Below, piece by piece: positions 18,316 to 28,370 of a stretch of DNA of 64,000 nt (the stretch's first letter is position 1; every line of letters starts with the position of its first letter). A program made the translations under genes and the position numbers. Origin of the DNA: Psychrobacter immobilis (GTDB lineage Bacteria > Pseudomonadota > Gammaproteobacteria > Pseudomonadales > Moraxellaceae); contig NZ_CAJHAD010000017.1 in the NCBI RefSeq assembly GCF_904846285.1, positions 1 through 64,000 on the forward strand, read 5' to 3'. A model generated the notes under the pieces. It saw nothing but the letters and a program-made list of their open reading frames with translations, was not told the DNA's origin and made no database searches.

Positions 18316-18536
18316 AATAGCCTACAAATGTAACAAAATATAAGTTTGAATTATAACGTAAATCGTCATTTAACCAAAATGCTATGTCGTGACATCTTTG
18401 TAATCTTAATATTGTTTTATCCAGCTAGCACCAAAAATTCTAGCGCATAAAATTAGGGAGACGATAAAAGATGTTAAGAAATGAAAGACGTGAAAGCATA
18501 AAGGTAGTCTAACTAAAAATTAGATAATGATGATTG

Positions 18537-19127
18537 TTAATCAGCAAGGGTAAAAATAAAAGTATAAACAATCACCCAAATAGCTGCCGCCATGATGCCA
18601 GCGATAATATCATCGAGCATAATACCCAGACCGCCCGCGACTTTTTTATCCGCCCAGCTAATCGGCGGTGGCTTAATAATGTCAAAAAAGCGGAATAATA
18701 TAAAGGCGATAATGATTGCTACGATAGTAGATATTTGGGCGATATTTTGCCAAAAATTGCCGTCAGCAATACCCATATAAGATAGCGGCAGTAATGTAAG
18801 CCACATACCTGCCCATTCATCCCAAACAATGTGCGGATTATCGTGACCGCCCATCAGCTCTGAGGTACGACCGCATATCGCATTACCAAGCAAACAAGCT
18901 AAAATGGTCATAATCAAAAACGGCACAAAGCCTAAACTTAATAAAGGTATCGCAACGATTAAACCGCCAACTGTGCCCCAAGTACCGGGGGCACGGCGAG
19001 GCAGACCACTGCCTAAACCAATACCAAGCCAATAAATTAAACGGTCAAGCGCACTGGCATTGGCGGGAAGAGGCGGGCAATCATTGGCTTTACGGATGTC
19101 AGGCTTAATAAGGTCGTGATCAATCAT
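18537..19127 (-). CDS. pgpA: phosphatidylglycerophosphatase A
   Basis: Dephosphorylates phosphatidylglycerol-phosphate to phosphatidylglycerol in the inner membrane. 196 residues. Seen: 'GSGLPRRAPGTWGTVGGL' (about residues 38-55), 'NPHIVWDEWAGMWLTLL' with the family's acidic residues, and 'KVAGGLGIMLDDIIAGIMAA' at the C-terminus, plus about four membrane segments. It ends the common ribH-nusB-thiL-pgpA order; only 3 bp separate it from thiL. Confidence 0.94.
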   Translation of the reverse strand: MIDHDLIKPDIRKANDCPPLPANASALDRLIYWLGIGLGSGLPRRAPGTWGTVGGLIVAIPLLSLGFVPFLIMTILACLLGNAICGRTSELMGGHDNPHIVWDEWAGMWLTLLPLSYMGIADGNFWQNIAQISTIVAIIIAFILFRFFDIIKPPPISWADKKVAGGLGIMLDDIIAGIMAAAIWVIVYTFIFTLAD

Positions 19128-19130
19128 GGG

Positions 19131-20171
19131 TTAACCTGCAAAATGTTGGTAACCCATCAGATTGGGCCAAGTAGGAAATGGGGTTGGATGAGTCGGTGTG
19201 ACTGGCTGACCTTGATAAAAAAGCGCTGGTCGTAAATTCGTAGTAGCATTTGCCTGGTTTATGGCTATTACTTCACCTATACAGGTAACAGGCGTATTAG
19301 CGTCCTTACTATTAGGCGGTTCGATATGAGCAGGCAAGGTAAAAGCCAGTTCATAATCATCGCCACCTGCCAATTGACACAATAAACGCTCAGATAAATC
19401 GATGCTGACTAATGGTTTGCTAGTAGGCAGATTTTCCAAATTAAGTCGCATAGCGATACCGCTTTGCTGGCAGATATGCCCAAGGTCTTGATACAAACCA
19501 TCAGAGATATCTATCATAGAAGTTGCACCAACTTTCGCTAGTGCGGTACCTAAGGTAATACGAGGCGTTGGCATATGCAATCGATGTGCAAGCTCAATAC
19601 CGACAGCATTATCAGGATGTTGTAGCGCATAAGCGGCATCGCCAAGCGTGCCTGAGACATAGACTTTATCACCAACTTGCGCGCCTGAGCGGTAAACAGC
19701 TGGTGTGTTGGCATCAAGCAATCCTTGCGCGCTGACACTGAGTATCAAGCTATCACTGCGCGTGGTATCACCGCCAATAAGCGTCACACCAAATAGCTGG
19801 CAAGCATGAAATAAACCGTTGGCAAACTCAGTCAGCCATTGCTCATTCGCCAAACGCTCAGGTAAGGCTAATGCCAATAAAATACTGTGCGGGGTGGCGC
19901 CCATCGCGGCAATATCTGAGACATTTACCGCAACGGCTTTATAGCCGATAGAAAAGGCAAGCTTATTCACTTGCTCCCAATCAGCGCTAAAGTGACGACC
20001 TTGAACGAGGGTATCAATACAGCTGACCAAGCGCGCGCCTGCAGGCAAGCTCATTACCGCGGCATCATCACCAATGCCTTTTTCGACATTGCCTTTATCG
20101 ACAATGCTAGACGATGACTGTGCAGCTTGGATTTGGGAAAATATACGCTCAATCAGCTCAAACTCATTCAT
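19131..20171 (-). CDS. thiL: thiamine-monophosphate kinase
   Basis: Phosphorylates thiamine phosphate to thiamine diphosphate. 346 residues, normal. Seen: N-terminal 'NEFELIERIF', 'GIGDDAAVM' (nucleotide and metal site), 'DTLVQGRHF', 'NVSDIAAMGATP', 'LIGGDTTRS' and 'DISDGLYQDLGHI'. It follows nusB by 2 bp and precedes pgpA, a conserved order, and is likely translationally coupled to both. Confidence 0.95.
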   Translation of the reverse strand: MNEFELIERIFSQIQAAQSSSSIVDKGNVEKGIGDDAAVMSLPAGARLVSCIDTLVQGRHFSADWEQVNKLAFSIGYKAVAVNVSDIAAMGATPHSILLALALPERLANEQWLTEFANGLFHACQLFGVTLIGGDTTRSDSLILSVSAQGLLDANTPAVYRSGAQVGDKVYVSGTLGDAAYALQHPDNAVGIELAHRLHMPTPRITLGTALAKVGATSMIDISDGLYQDLGHICQQSGIAMRLNLENLPTSKPLVSIDLSERLLCQLAGGDDYELAFTLPAHIEPPNSKDANTPVTCIGEVIAINQANATTNLRPALFYQGQPVTPTHPTPFPTWPNLMGYQHFAG

Positions 20172-20173
20172 GA

Positions 20174-21334
20174 CTAGTCTTTACTTTTTGCATCAGTATC
20201 ATCTGACACAATGTTATCTAAGTTGTCTGACATAGTATCGTCTAGCTCAGTATTATCTAACGAGCTGCTATCTGCGGCAGCATCTTCTTGGTCAGCGACT
20301 TCTTGGTCAGTACTAACAATATTAGAGTCTTGTAGCGCAATATCGGCGGCGCTATTGTTCTCGTTGCTAGCATCATTGCTATCTGCGCTACTATCTAAAT
20401 TACTGTCTTCATCAATGTCAGTATTGGCCGCAGTATTTTCTTCGACAAGCTGTTCATTAACGATAGAGTCGGCAGCAACGACATCTTTTGCCGCTTCGTT
20501 TTGCTTGCCTATCTTATAATCAATGATATTTGCTAATGCTTTACTCGCGCTATTGCGTTTAACACTGGCATTATTCGCACTGATACGTGGTTTGTTTGAG
20601 CCAGTTACCGTGCTGTCGATATCAGATTCGGCAGGGGTTTCAGTAGCTTCTTCAACATTAGCAGATTGAGCTTCAGCCTGCTTAGTCTTAGATTGAGTCG
20701 CCGCTTTTTGTGACGTGCGTAGATTGGCTTTGCTATCTGCTTCTACTTCAAGCGCACGCAATTCAACCGCCATTTTATCAAGGACGGCATTAATCAATTT
20801 ATGCGCATCTGTAGCGCCAAAATGATTATTTAGCTTCATCGCCTCATCAAGCACCACTTTATAAGGAATCTCTAAGCGGTTTTGTAGCTCATACGCGCCA
20901 ATTAATAAAATAGCGTGCTCGACGGTATCAAGCTTATCGATTTCACGATCAAGATGCTGACTGATTAGCACATCGAGAGCGTCAATCTGCTCTGGAATAT
21001 CACGCATCATTTCATGGTAATAACCGATATGTACGGTATGCATGGCATTGGTCGCACGGGTACGGGCAGCGATATCATGCGGGGCATTGGCTTTCCAGCC
21101 AAGCTTGCCATCGATATCAAAACGGCGGTCGGTGACGAGCCATTCGTATAGACCTTGCATAGCAAAGCGACGAGCCTTACGCACAGCAGTGTGGCTGGTC
21201 TTATAAGTGGTTTCACTCATATCGAAGGTTTGATCGCCCGCACTACTGCTTGCGATACGCGTCGCTTCAGCTTGTCCATCAATGAGTTGTGCGGTTTGCG
21301 CAGCGCTAATAGCGCGCTTGAGTTGGTCAGTCAT
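20174..21334 (-). CDS. nusB: transcription antitermination factor NusB with long N- and C-terminal extensions
   Basis: NusB binds boxA RNA with S10 (NusE) in rRNA antitermination. The NusB fold is at about residues 50-195 ('[18 protein letters not shown]', '[23 protein letters not shown]', '[34 protein letters not shown]'). The protein is 386 residues, against about 140-150 for typical NusB. It has about 50 extra N-terminal residues and about 190 extra C-terminal residues, the tail being rich in Asp, Ser, Asn and Ala and strongly acidic ('[17 protein letters not shown]'). The tail is likely disordered. The operon position (ribH-nusB-thiL-pgpA) confirms identity. An internal Met near the NusB core could be an alternative start. 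Confidence 0.9.
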   Translation of the reverse strand: MTDQLKRAISAAQTAQLIDGQAEATRIASSSAGDQTFDMSETTYKTSHTAVRKARRFAMQGLYEWLVTDRRFDIDGKLGWKANAPHDIAARTRATNAMHTVHIGYYHEMMRDIPEQIDALDVLISQHLDREIDKLDTVEHAILLIGAYELQNRLEIPYKVVLDEAMKLNNHFGATDAHKLINAVLDKMAVELRALEVEADSKANLRTSQKAATQSKTKQAEAQSANVEEATETPAESDIDSTVTGSNKPRISANNASVKRNSASKALANIIDYKIGKQNEAAKDVVAADSIVNEQLVEENTAANTDIDEDSNLDSSADSNDASNENNSAADIALQDSNIVSTDQEVADQEDAAADSSSLDNTELDDTMSDNLDNIVSDDTDAKSKD

Positions 21335-21619
21335 AAGGGGTTTGTACCTAGGTTTTAAGATAATAAGTTTAAAAATAAGATGTTAAATAGTAGTCGGCTG
21401 ACAGCTATGACATTCAAGTGTTACATCGACGCTTGCTAGCGCCGTTTACAATGTTTTTTGTAGTATTATTATTCTTTATAGCAATGACACTGTGGTTTTT
21501 TTATAATAAACAATAGCTTATAACAAACCACAGTACCTATTAAGCTGATTAAATAAGCAAAAACGATCTATAAAATGACGGTTTAATTAAGCGCCATCCT
21601 TAAGCATCGTTACTATTAT
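21335..21619. other. intergenic region with a 10-bp inverted repeat
   Basis: Between ribH and nusB I see no gene. ACTGTGGTTT at 21489-21498 is perfectly complementary to AAACCACAGT at 21525-21534, with a 26-nt loop. In the transcript running from ribH to nusB it would be a stable hairpin that could partly terminate or process the message. Confidence 0.5.
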
Positions 21620-22150
21620 CTAAGCATCGTCGCTACTATCATAGTCATCATTAATATCTAACTGTGATAATACCGCAATCATCTCTAGTACCACCATCGC
21701 CGCTTCTGAGCCTTTATTACCGGCTTTCGTACCAGAGCGCTCAATCGCTTGCTCGATGCTGTCAGTGGTCAATACACCATTGGCAACAGGAATATTATAA
21801 TCGATAGCAACACTGCTTAAACCTTTGGCAGATTCGCTAGCCACAAAGTCAAAATGCGGCGTGCTACCACGAATAATCGCGCCTAACGCAATGATGGCGT
21901 CAAAGCGATCAGACTCAGCAGCGCGCTGGGCAACCAATGGCAACTCAAAGGCACCAGGAACACGAATCACGGTAATGTTGCTACCCAAAACGCCATGACG
22001 CAGTAGCGCATCGATTGCGCCATCTACCAATGATTCAACGACAAAACCGTTAAAACGACCAACGACGATACCGATACGCGCATCTTCATTTTGATGTAAA
22101 TTACCATCGATGTGGGTCACATCATTGCGCTGCTGTTGTAAATTCGACAT
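21620..22150 (-). CDS. ribH: 6,7-dimethyl-8-ribityllumazine synthase
   Basis: Condenses the ribitylamino-pyrimidine with dihydroxybutanone phosphate in riboflavin synthesis. 176 residues from the start I prefer. Seen: '[22 protein letters not shown]', '[20 protein letters not shown]', '[22 protein letters not shown]', '[20 protein letters not shown]' and '[13 protein letters not shown]'. A longer frame begins at 22216, but on the minus strand AAAGGA lies right before the ATG at 22150 ('MSNLQQQ'). First gene of the ribH-nusB-thiL-pgpA series. Confidence 0.95.
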   Translation of the reverse strand: MSNLQQQRNDVTHIDGNLHQNEDARIGIVVGRFNGFVVESLVDGAIDALLRHGVLGSNITVIRVPGAFELPLVAQRAAESDRFDAIIALGAIIRGSTPHFDFVASESAKGLSSVAIDYNIPVANGVLTTDSIEQAIERSGTKAGNKGSEAAMVVLEMIAVLSQLDINDDYDSSDDA

Positions 22151-22328
22151 AAAAATATCCTTTGCTGAATGGGCTTTTAATAAAATATAGGAATCTAAAT
22201 ATAACGTTGGGTTCAAATAGTCTATTTAAGCGGTTAATTATCCGTTAAATGAACGAAAATCAAATGATAATAAGTAGTTAGCGCTATGATAACATTTTTT
22301 ACCGCTGCATTTGTATTTTACAAAGGCG

Positions 22329-23111
22329 TTATAAGCGCATTGCTATGCCTTGTGCTGCCATATATTCTTTCGCTTCTTGCACCGTATATTCGCCAAAGTG
22401 AAAAATACTGGCAGCGAGCACGGCATCGACGCCGCCTTCTAATACGCCTTCGGCTAAATGTTGTAAATTGCCGACGCCGCCTGAAGCGATAACCGGCACA
22501 GTGACGCGACTGGTAATTTGCTTCATGAGTGCTAAATCATAGCCTTTTTTGGTACCATCACCATCCATCGAAGTCACCAATAATTCACCGGCACCAAGCT
22601 CAGCCATTTTGCTTGCCCAAGCAACGGCATCAATACCGGTTGGCTTACGACCACCGTGGGTAAAAATCTCCCAACGCGGCATAATAACGCCATCGACCGT
22701 AACATCTGCAACGCGTTTGGCATCGATAGCCACGACGATACATTGATTACCAAATTTTTGTGCCGCTTCGCCGACGAACTCAGGGGTAAATACCGCTGCT
22801 GAATTAATCGCTACTTTATCCGCACCTGCATTGAGTAAGTTGCGGATATCCGCAATCTTACGCACACCGCCGCCGACTGTAAGCGGAACAAATACCGTTT
22901 CTGCCATACGCTCAACGGTATGATAGGTGGTATCACGCTCATCATTGGTTGCGGTAATGTCTAAAAAAGTAATCTCATCGGCACCTTGTTCATTGTAGCG
23001 CTTAGCGACTTCAACAGGGTCGCCTGCGTCTTTAATATCGACAAATTGTACGCCTTTGACCACACGGCCATTATCAACGTCCAAACAAGGAATGATACGC
23101 TTTGCTAACAT
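22329..23111 (-). CDS. hisF: imidazole glycerol phosphate synthase, cyclase subunit
   Basis: With HisH makes imidazole-glycerol phosphate and AICAR in histidine synthesis. 260 residues. Seen: '[23 protein letters not shown]' with the catalytic Asp11, '[12 protein letters not shown]', 'PLTVGGGVR', '[12 protein letters not shown]', the second catalytic Asp in 'VIAIDAKR'-like 'VVAIDAKRV', '[14 protein letters not shown]' and 'PVIASGGVG'. A (beta-alpha)8 barrel with repeated phosphate sites. hisH is not adjacent in the window. Confidence 0.96.
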   Translation of the reverse strand: MLAKRIIPCLDVDNGRVVKGVQFVDIKDAGDPVEVAKRYNEQGADEITFLDITATNDERDTTYHTVERMAETVFVPLTVGGGVRKIADIRNLLNAGADKVAINSAAVFTPEFVGEAAQKFGNQCIVVAIDAKRVADVTVDGVIMPRWEIFTHGGRKPTGIDAVAWASKMAELGAGELLVTSMDGDGTKKGYDLALMKQITSRVTVPVIASGGVGNLQHLAEGVLEGGVDAVLAASIFHFGEYTVQEAKEYMAAQGIAMRL

Positions 23112-23292
23112 AGGGACTTTCGCCTTATAATCAATTCATTCTATAAGCGCTAGTCTAGCAAAATCACCGCCATATCAGGCAGATTTTCGCAAGATTATTA
23201 TGCTGTTAACCAAAGTTTGCTCATGCGCGGTACAATCACTGTCATTACCGTAACTATTTACCTTTTTATTCTATTGCCATAAGTGAGATGTC

Positions 23293-24531
23293 ATGTCCGT
23301 CTATACCCAGTTAACCGATGACCAGTTTGCCGATTTTTGCCAGCGTTTTGGCGTGTCATTTGCGCGCGCCATTCCGATTACCCAAGGCATTAAAAACTCT
23401 AACTGGTTTATTCAGACGACTGATGATGTGGATGGTGCGCACTCTTATGTATTTACGTTATTTGAAGAGCGTCCACCAGAAGACATCGAAAAAATGGCGG
23501 TCATTTTAAATCAATTAGATGGTAAATTACCGGTCGCTGCGCCGTTATCGTTGGTTGATAGTGAAGAAAAATGTTATGTCATTCAATACGATAATAAAGC
23601 AATTACGCTAGTGCCATGCCTAGCAGGCTCGCACCCACAACAAACCACGCAAGCAATGTGTTATGAGATTGGCGCCGCTTTAGCCATGCTACATGAGACT
23701 TTGCAAGCATTACAACCTGCGGAAGAATATGGTGTGCCTTTATATCCATGGGCGGAAGTACGCGACCGTGAAATGCAGTTTATGCCCGGTGACGAAGCCA
23801 AATTGATGAGCGATATTTGGCGCGCTTACTCAGATTTGCCGCTTGCGACTTTGCCAAAAGGCTTATGTCATTTAGACATGTTCGCTGATAATACCTTATG
23901 GAACTTATCGTTAAATAATAGCCAAAAAGGCGAAGAGCGCTTAACGGGATTGCTAGACTTTACCGAAGTCAGTGTTGAGCATTATGTGATGGATATTGCT
24001 ATTACCATTAATGATTTTTGTACGACTTGGGGCGATGCCGAGCAAGGCGAAACCGTCAATTTTGACCGCAGTAAAATGGCGGCTTTTTTGCAAGGCTATG
24101 AGTCGAAACGCGCGCTTGGTGAAGATGAAAAACGCGCCTTACCAGTGATGCTCGCAAAAGCGGCGGTGATTTTTTGGCTATTACGTTTAAACGTTATTCA
24201 TTATAACCGTACCGAAGGGCGGACTGGCGATAACATTATGGTCAAAAATCCTGACTTGATGAAGCGTCTAGCCGCTTACCATTGGTCACATGTTGAAAAA
24301 GAGCAAAATACGGTATTTGTACTTGAACACGCACGCTGTAAAGACGATGATGAAAACAACGATGTCGAAGATTTTAAATTAATCGGTGTATTTGCTACTG
24401 AGCAACAAGCGCAAGCCGCTATAAATCAATTGAAATTACAGCCGGGTTTTAAAGATTATCCAAACGGCTTCCATATTGATGCTTATCCGTTAAATCAAAT
24501 TAACTGGTCATCAGGATTCGGTTGCAACTAG
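23293..24531 (+). CDS. thrB: homoserine kinase (APH-type) fused to a C-terminal DUF7336-like domain
   Basis: Phosphorylates homoserine for threonine synthesis. Residues about 1-325 are an aminoglycoside-phosphotransferase-like ThrB: 'MSVYTQLTDDQFADFCQRFG', 'QGIKNSNWFIQT', catalytic loop 'GLCHLDMFADNTLW' (His193, Asp195, Asn200) and 'GLLDFTEVSVEHYVMDIAIT'. Residues about 325-412 are extra: 'FVLEHARCKDDDE', 'FKLIGVFATEQQAQAAINQL', 'PGFKDYPNGFHIDAYPLNQ' and a Trp-rich end. This resembles a small stand-alone DUF7336-type domain usually encoded alone. I see no stop or frameshift at the junction. Family length without it is about 315. Confidence 0.88.
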   Translation: MSVYTQLTDDQFADFCQRFGVSFARAIPITQGIKNSNWFIQTTDDVDGAHSYVFTLFEERPPEDIEKMAVILNQLDGKLPVAAPLSLVDSEEKCYVIQYDNKAITLVPCLAGSHPQQTTQAMCYEIGAALAMLHETLQALQPAEEYGVPLYPWAEVRDREMQFMPGDEAKLMSDIWRAYSDLPLATLPKGLCHLDMFADNTLWNLSLNNSQKGEERLTGLLDFTEVSVEHYVMDIAITINDFCTTWGDAEQGETVNFDRSKMAAFLQGYESKRALGEDEKRALPVMLAKAAVIFWLLRLNVIHYNRTEGRTGDNIMVKNPDLMKRLAAYHWSHVEKEQNTVFVLEHARCKDDDENNDVEDFKLIGVFATEQQAQAAINQLKLQPGFKDYPNGFHIDAYPLNQINWSSGFGCN

Positions 24532-24594
24532 AAACAGAATAACTAGAAGTATAGCAACGTGTCATATTTATAAATACTTACAAGGAATTCCACC

Positions 24595-24906
24595 ATGACC
24601 GATCAAGTTGATAACTGGCACAAACTGGCGCGTTACGATACCAATATGCAAGGTGAGTTACATGCCAATCTGCTGCGTAATAACGGCATTACGGTGTCTC
24701 TGCAACCGCTGAGTGCGATGCCTGGTATGAATTCTGGGATTGTGCTGTGGGTGCAAGATACCGATGTGGAACATGCCAAACGCATCTTGGATAGCATCGA
24801 TACAGAGGGAGTAACGCCTTACGAGATATTTGATGAATCAACAGAGACTGTCTCAAGCAGCGATTTAAATCCTGAACCAGACGACAATAACGGTGGTAAT
24901 CAATAA
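24595..24906 (+). CDS. DUF2007-type small protein
   Basis: 103 residues. Seen: 'WHKLARYDTNMQGELHANLLRNNGITVSLQPL' and 'LWVQDTDVEHAKRILDSI', the pattern of the DUF2007 'putative signal transducing protein' family, which resembles a ferredoxin-like fold, then an acidic Asn/Asp-rich tail. Function unknown. It is followed with no spacer by the amidotransferase gene (TAA immediately before ATG). Confidence 0.7.
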   Translation: MTDQVDNWHKLARYDTNMQGELHANLLRNNGITVSLQPLSAMPGMNSGIVLWVQDTDVEHAKRILDSIDTEGVTPYEIFDESTETVSSSDLNPEPDDNNGGNQ

Positions 24907-25803
24907 ATGTGTCAACTCTTAGGAATGAACTGTAATACCCCAACGGATATTGGTTTTAGCTTTGCAGGGTTTCGGCGTCGCGGCGGCATGACCGACAGCC
25001 ATGAAGATGGCTTTGGTATTGCGTTCTTTGAGCGTAGTGAATGCGATTCGGGTAATGCTTCGACTGGCCTGCGTCTGTTTCATGATAATAAACCAAGCCA
25101 CTTATCACCTGTTGCTGATTTGGTTAATAATTATCCGATTAAAGCCATGAACGTCATTGCTCATATTCGTAAAGCCACCCAAGGGCAGAATTGCTTGGCA
25201 AACACCCATCCTTTTGTCCGTGAAGTGTGGGGCGAGCAGTGGGTTTTTGCCCATAACGGACAGATGAATAGCGAATTTATTAAACGCTGTCAGCGCTTAC
25301 AAGACAATGGTAATGCCTCACATTGTCAGCCAGTCGGTAATACCGATTCTGAAATGGCGTTTTGCTACCTTGTTAATCGCCTGAAAAGCAGCTTTAAAAC
25401 TCGCCCCGATGACCAAACGCTGTTTAATTTTTTGACTACCCAATGTCGCTACCTTTCTGCCAACGGTTTGTTTAATTGCTTAATATCAAATGGTCAATGG
25501 CAATTGGCTTATGCTGGTAGCTTACTGTTTTATCTCACGCGAAAAGCACCATTTGGTGAAGCGAAATTAGCAGATGATGATTTGGCGATTAACTTTAGCG
25601 ATGTGACCACAGACACAGATAAAGTTACGATTCTAGTGACTGTTCCACTCACTGAAAATGAAAAATGGCAACAATTAGCCGTTAATGAATGCTTGATATT
25701 CCAAGATGGCGATGTCATTTATAAAGACAGTCCAAGCCAGCGTAAATTTTTGACGATTGAGGAAGGCATCGCGGTAGCAAGAGCAGTTGGGGCGAGTGTT
25801 TAG
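24907..25803 (+). CDS. class II glutamine amidotransferase, YafJ-like
   Basis: 298 residues. Seen: the catalytic Cys immediately after the start ('MCQLLGMNCNTP'), 'FRRRGGMTDSHEDGFGIAFFE', 'IAHIRKATQG', 'NTHPFVREVWGEQWVFAHNGQM' and 'GNTDSEMAFCYL', all typical of the Ntn-hydrolase glutaminase fold of YafJ-type proteins. The acceptor for the released ammonia is not known. The ATG directly follows the stop of the upstream DUF2007 gene, so the two are coupled. Confidence 0.88.
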   Translation: MCQLLGMNCNTPTDIGFSFAGFRRRGGMTDSHEDGFGIAFFERSECDSGNASTGLRLFHDNKPSHLSPVADLVNNYPIKAMNVIAHIRKATQGQNCLANTHPFVREVWGEQWVFAHNGQMNSEFIKRCQRLQDNGNASHCQPVGNTDSEMAFCYLVNRLKSSFKTRPDDQTLFNFLTTQCRYLSANGLFNCLISNGQWQLAYAGSLLFYLTRKAPFGEAKLADDDLAINFSDVTTDTDKVTILVTVPLTENEKWQQLAVNECLIFQDGDVIYKDSPSQRKFLTIEEGIAVARAVGASV

Positions 25804-25837
25804 AGTTGGAAAATAGTTAATATTGGTTAAATATCAG

Positions 25838-26389
25838 TTAGATATAAGCGCCACAACAGCGCTTAAACTTCTCACCCGAACCGCAAATACACGGCTGTTT
25901 CTGTGTGACAGACATAGAAACGGTCGGATCCAAAAAGTACCAACTCGCATCATTATCAGCTTTGTTTTTTGTTTTTACAAAAGCAGATAATTCATGATGC
26001 GCGTGTAATCCTTCAGGCGTCTTGAAGTAAGCTTTAAACTCAACTTGCGCATGGCGTTTGCCTAGCTTTGGCGTATGCGCGATGATTTGGAGTCCCGCCC
26101 AAACCGTCTCCTTTGCCCAAGACTCAATAGCCTGAATATCTAGCAAGTTTTGCTGCGCCGGCAAGGTGGTTTTGACGATGTACTCTGGCTTGACCAAGAC
26201 AAAGGCGCTATAGCGCGACCGCATTAGACGTTCAGCAGTGTCCGCTTTTATGCCGTCTAACTTACCAAAGTCTTTATCAAAAAGCCCGTCGTGGTAAGGC
26301 TGGCAGCACTCCTTATAAAGTAGTGCTGAGCCTATATCATCTGATGACGGGTTAATCTGGCAAGGGCAGGTTTGTATGGCTATCGACAT
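25838..26389 (-). CDS. YchJ family protein with C-terminal SEC-C zinc motif
   Basis: 183 residues. Seen: an N-terminal Cys-rich segment ('QTCPCQINPSSDD', 'YKECCQPYHDG'), the family core 'AERLMRSRYSAFVLVKPEYIVKTT' and 'ETVWAGLQIIA', and a C-terminal SEC-C motif 'PCICGSGEKFKRCCG' that should bind zinc. Function unknown. It converges with the amidotransferase gene 34 bp away. Confidence 0.88.
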   Translation of the reverse strand: MSIAIQTCPCQINPSSDDIGSALLYKECCQPYHDGLFDKDFGKLDGIKADTAERLMRSRYSAFVLVKPEYIVKTTLPAQQNLLDIQAIESWAKETVWAGLQIIAHTPKLGKRHAQVEFKAYFKTPEGLHAHHELSAFVKTKNKADNDASWYFLDPTVSMSVTQKQPCICGSGEKFKRCCGAYI

Positions 26390-26433
26390 TATTTACTCAA
26401 GTTATTATTTGTTTTTTAGTAGCGTTACAAATT

Positions 26434-27150
26434 TTATTGCAGCCAATTTTCGATCATTTCTGGCCATAGACCGATTTTAAGCTTTGCCCAAGGCGCTGGG
26501 TCACGTAGCTGCTGCCAAAACCCATCAAACGGTGGCGCAAAATATATCAAGAGCGCAAGGATGACGTACAAGAGCAAGTACCACCATTTGTCTTTATGTT
26601 GATAGAACTTCATCGCCGTACCCGATGAGCGCTTCATTTTCATGCCCATCAAATTGACGCTATATAACTCATCTAATGCCAAATGCACCATCGCGCCACC
26701 GAATAAAAACAAGCCGTAGAACCAACTAACCGTTAACGGTAAGTTTAAAATATCATAGCTTAGATAGGTCATTCCAAGCCCCAGTATCGCCATATAGGGT
26801 ACGGAATGAATGACACCGCGATGGACGGTCATGTTGGTAAAAATAGAGAATACGACATAACGCATAAAGCCGTATCCTGCTAGCCATAACGCTATCAGTG
26901 CCAGCAAACTCAGCTCACTACGCCAATGCATCACGAGACCAAAGGCAAAAATAAATGAGGTAATGTTAAACCCAAGCTTAATCGGCGTTGAGTTATCAGA
27001 ATCCAAATCAGGTAATAATCCCCCAGTGGTACCAAGCGCCACGCACATTAAAAACCCGGAATCATCAATCAATCCCGCTTTGTAAACAGCCAAACTCATC
27101 GTACCACTGACCATGAATGCGACATTTAAGTGGGTGTTAAAATTAGCCAT
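26434..27150 (-). CDS. DUF457/YdjM-like inner-membrane protein (putative metal-dependent hydrolase)
   Basis: 238 residues with about six membrane segments. Seen: conserved polar residues in membrane context, 'GGLLPDLDSDNSTPIK' (about residue 45), 'VHRGVIHSVPYMA' (about residue 112) and 'MVHLALDELYSVNLMG', which together make the DUF457 (LexA-regulated YdjM) metal-site pattern. The substrate is unknown; the 'hydrolase' label comes from the family. Confidence 0.8.
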   Translation of the reverse strand: MANFNTHLNVAFMVSGTMSLAVYKAGLIDDSGFLMCVALGTTGGLLPDLDSDNSTPIKLGFNITSFIFAFGLVMHWRSELSLLALIALWLAGYGFMRYVVFSIFTNMTVHRGVIHSVPYMAILGLGMTYLSYDILNLPLTVSWFYGLFLFGGAMVHLALDELYSVNLMGMKMKRSSGTAMKFYQHKDKWWYLLLYVILALLIYFAPPFDGFWQQLRDPAPWAKLKIGLWPEMIENWLQ

Positions 27151-27264
27151 AAAAACTCATCAATAAATAGCGCTCGAAAACGTCATTTCGAGCGGCTCGT
27201 CTAGCCGTAAAAAAGCGCTCCATGATACCATAGACATGCCAGTCGTCTAATAGAGATAGTCAAT

Positions 27265-28278
27265 ATGACCACCACTGATTTACCTGCTAAGCCTTATCAA
27301 ACTACTTCTTTTGATGCTTCTACCAATAAGCCGTCTGCATGTAATAGCACGCTTGATGACACTTTTGCTGCTATTGATTGGCAAGCACCGTGGCTCTGTC
27401 ACTTAAACCAGTTAGGCTATATAAGTAAAGCCATCACAAAGCTAAGTGGCTTAAAAAATGAGCCTGCTCAGACAGATAGAATTGAAAATACGCCTGATAT
27501 TATCGCCAAGGTTTTGAATACAGCGTTGCAGCAACAGGCTGATGATTTACAACAGCCATTACCGAAAACCAAACCTGCACTAAACAATCAAGCCCAAACC
27601 TTACAGTTTGTCTCACAAAATGCGTTGCCAGAAGGTGAAGCGTACGAGAGTTTTATCGGCACGACTGGTAATATTCCAACCCGCGATAACTTGCATGATT
27701 TATTTAACGGTAGTATTTGGCTAACCTTTCCCAAGACCAAAGCATTGCTGAATTATTATCATATGCTTGAGATTGAGCAGCAAGGTATTGGTGCCAGTCG
27801 CGGGCGTGTTCGCGATACCATTACCGTATTTGATGAAAATGGCGCGATTTTAGTGACAGCAGAGCCTAGTATTGGTGAGGCGTTGATTGATTTCGATTGG
27901 CAGGCAAGTTTGGTTGCACCGCGTGACAAATGGGATAAACCACAAGCGCTAAATAGCGACTCTCGAGCTGCGGTTTATATTTTTGGTCATGCACTATTAG
28001 AGAAGCTACTTCAGCCGCGCAAGGCATTATGCGCCCATAGTATTGTTATTTATGTGACGCCAGATTTTTTTGCCTTATCGCTATCTGAGCGCATTAGTCA
28101 TTTGGATAAAAGAGTAGCTGATTATATGGAGGCGTTATTATCACAGCCGGATGTGACACCGCGCAAACTGTCTCCATTACCCATTTTGGGTGTGCCGCAC
28201 TATTGGGCAGAAAATGCCCATTCGAGCTTTTATGAGGATAGCCAAGTCTTTCGTAGCGGTCGTCGCCGTCAAAAATAA
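27265..28278 (+). CDS. DUF3025 domain protein
   Basis: 337 residues, cytoplasmic, unknown function. Seen: 'IDWQAPWLCHL' near the N-terminus, 'EGEAYESFIGTTGNIPTRDNLHDLFNGSIWLTFPKTKALLN' split over about residues 125-170, which is the family hallmark, 'RVRDTITVFDENGAIL', 'AAVYIFGHALLEKLLQPRK', and 'LPILGVPHYWAENA' near the end. Stands alone. Confidence 0.8.
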   Translation: MTTTDLPAKPYQTTSFDASTNKPSACNSTLDDTFAAIDWQAPWLCHLNQLGYISKAITKLSGLKNEPAQTDRIENTPDIIAKVLNTALQQQADDLQQPLPKTKPALNNQAQTLQFVSQNALPEGEAYESFIGTTGNIPTRDNLHDLFNGSIWLTFPKTKALLNYYHMLEIEQQGIGASRGRVRDTITVFDENGAILVTAEPSIGEALIDFDWQASLVAPRDKWDKPQALNSDSRAAVYIFGHALLEKLLQPRKALCAHSIVIYVTPDFFALSLSERISHLDKRVADYMEALLSQPDVTPRKLSPLPILGVPHYWAENAHSSFYEDSQVFRSGRRRQK

Positions 28279-28370
28279 AAGATAAGTTCATACCTTGCCA
28301 GTTAACTGTTAAACCTTATCCGCTAAAGCATTGCCGCGTTTACGATTGTGCCACGATTCAACACCATCTA

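Noticed and set aside
20211-20519. 102-residue plus-strand Ser/Leu/Ala-rich frame
   Set aside because: Antisense shadow of the Asp/Ser-rich NusB tail; composition follows from the low-complexity codons opposite.
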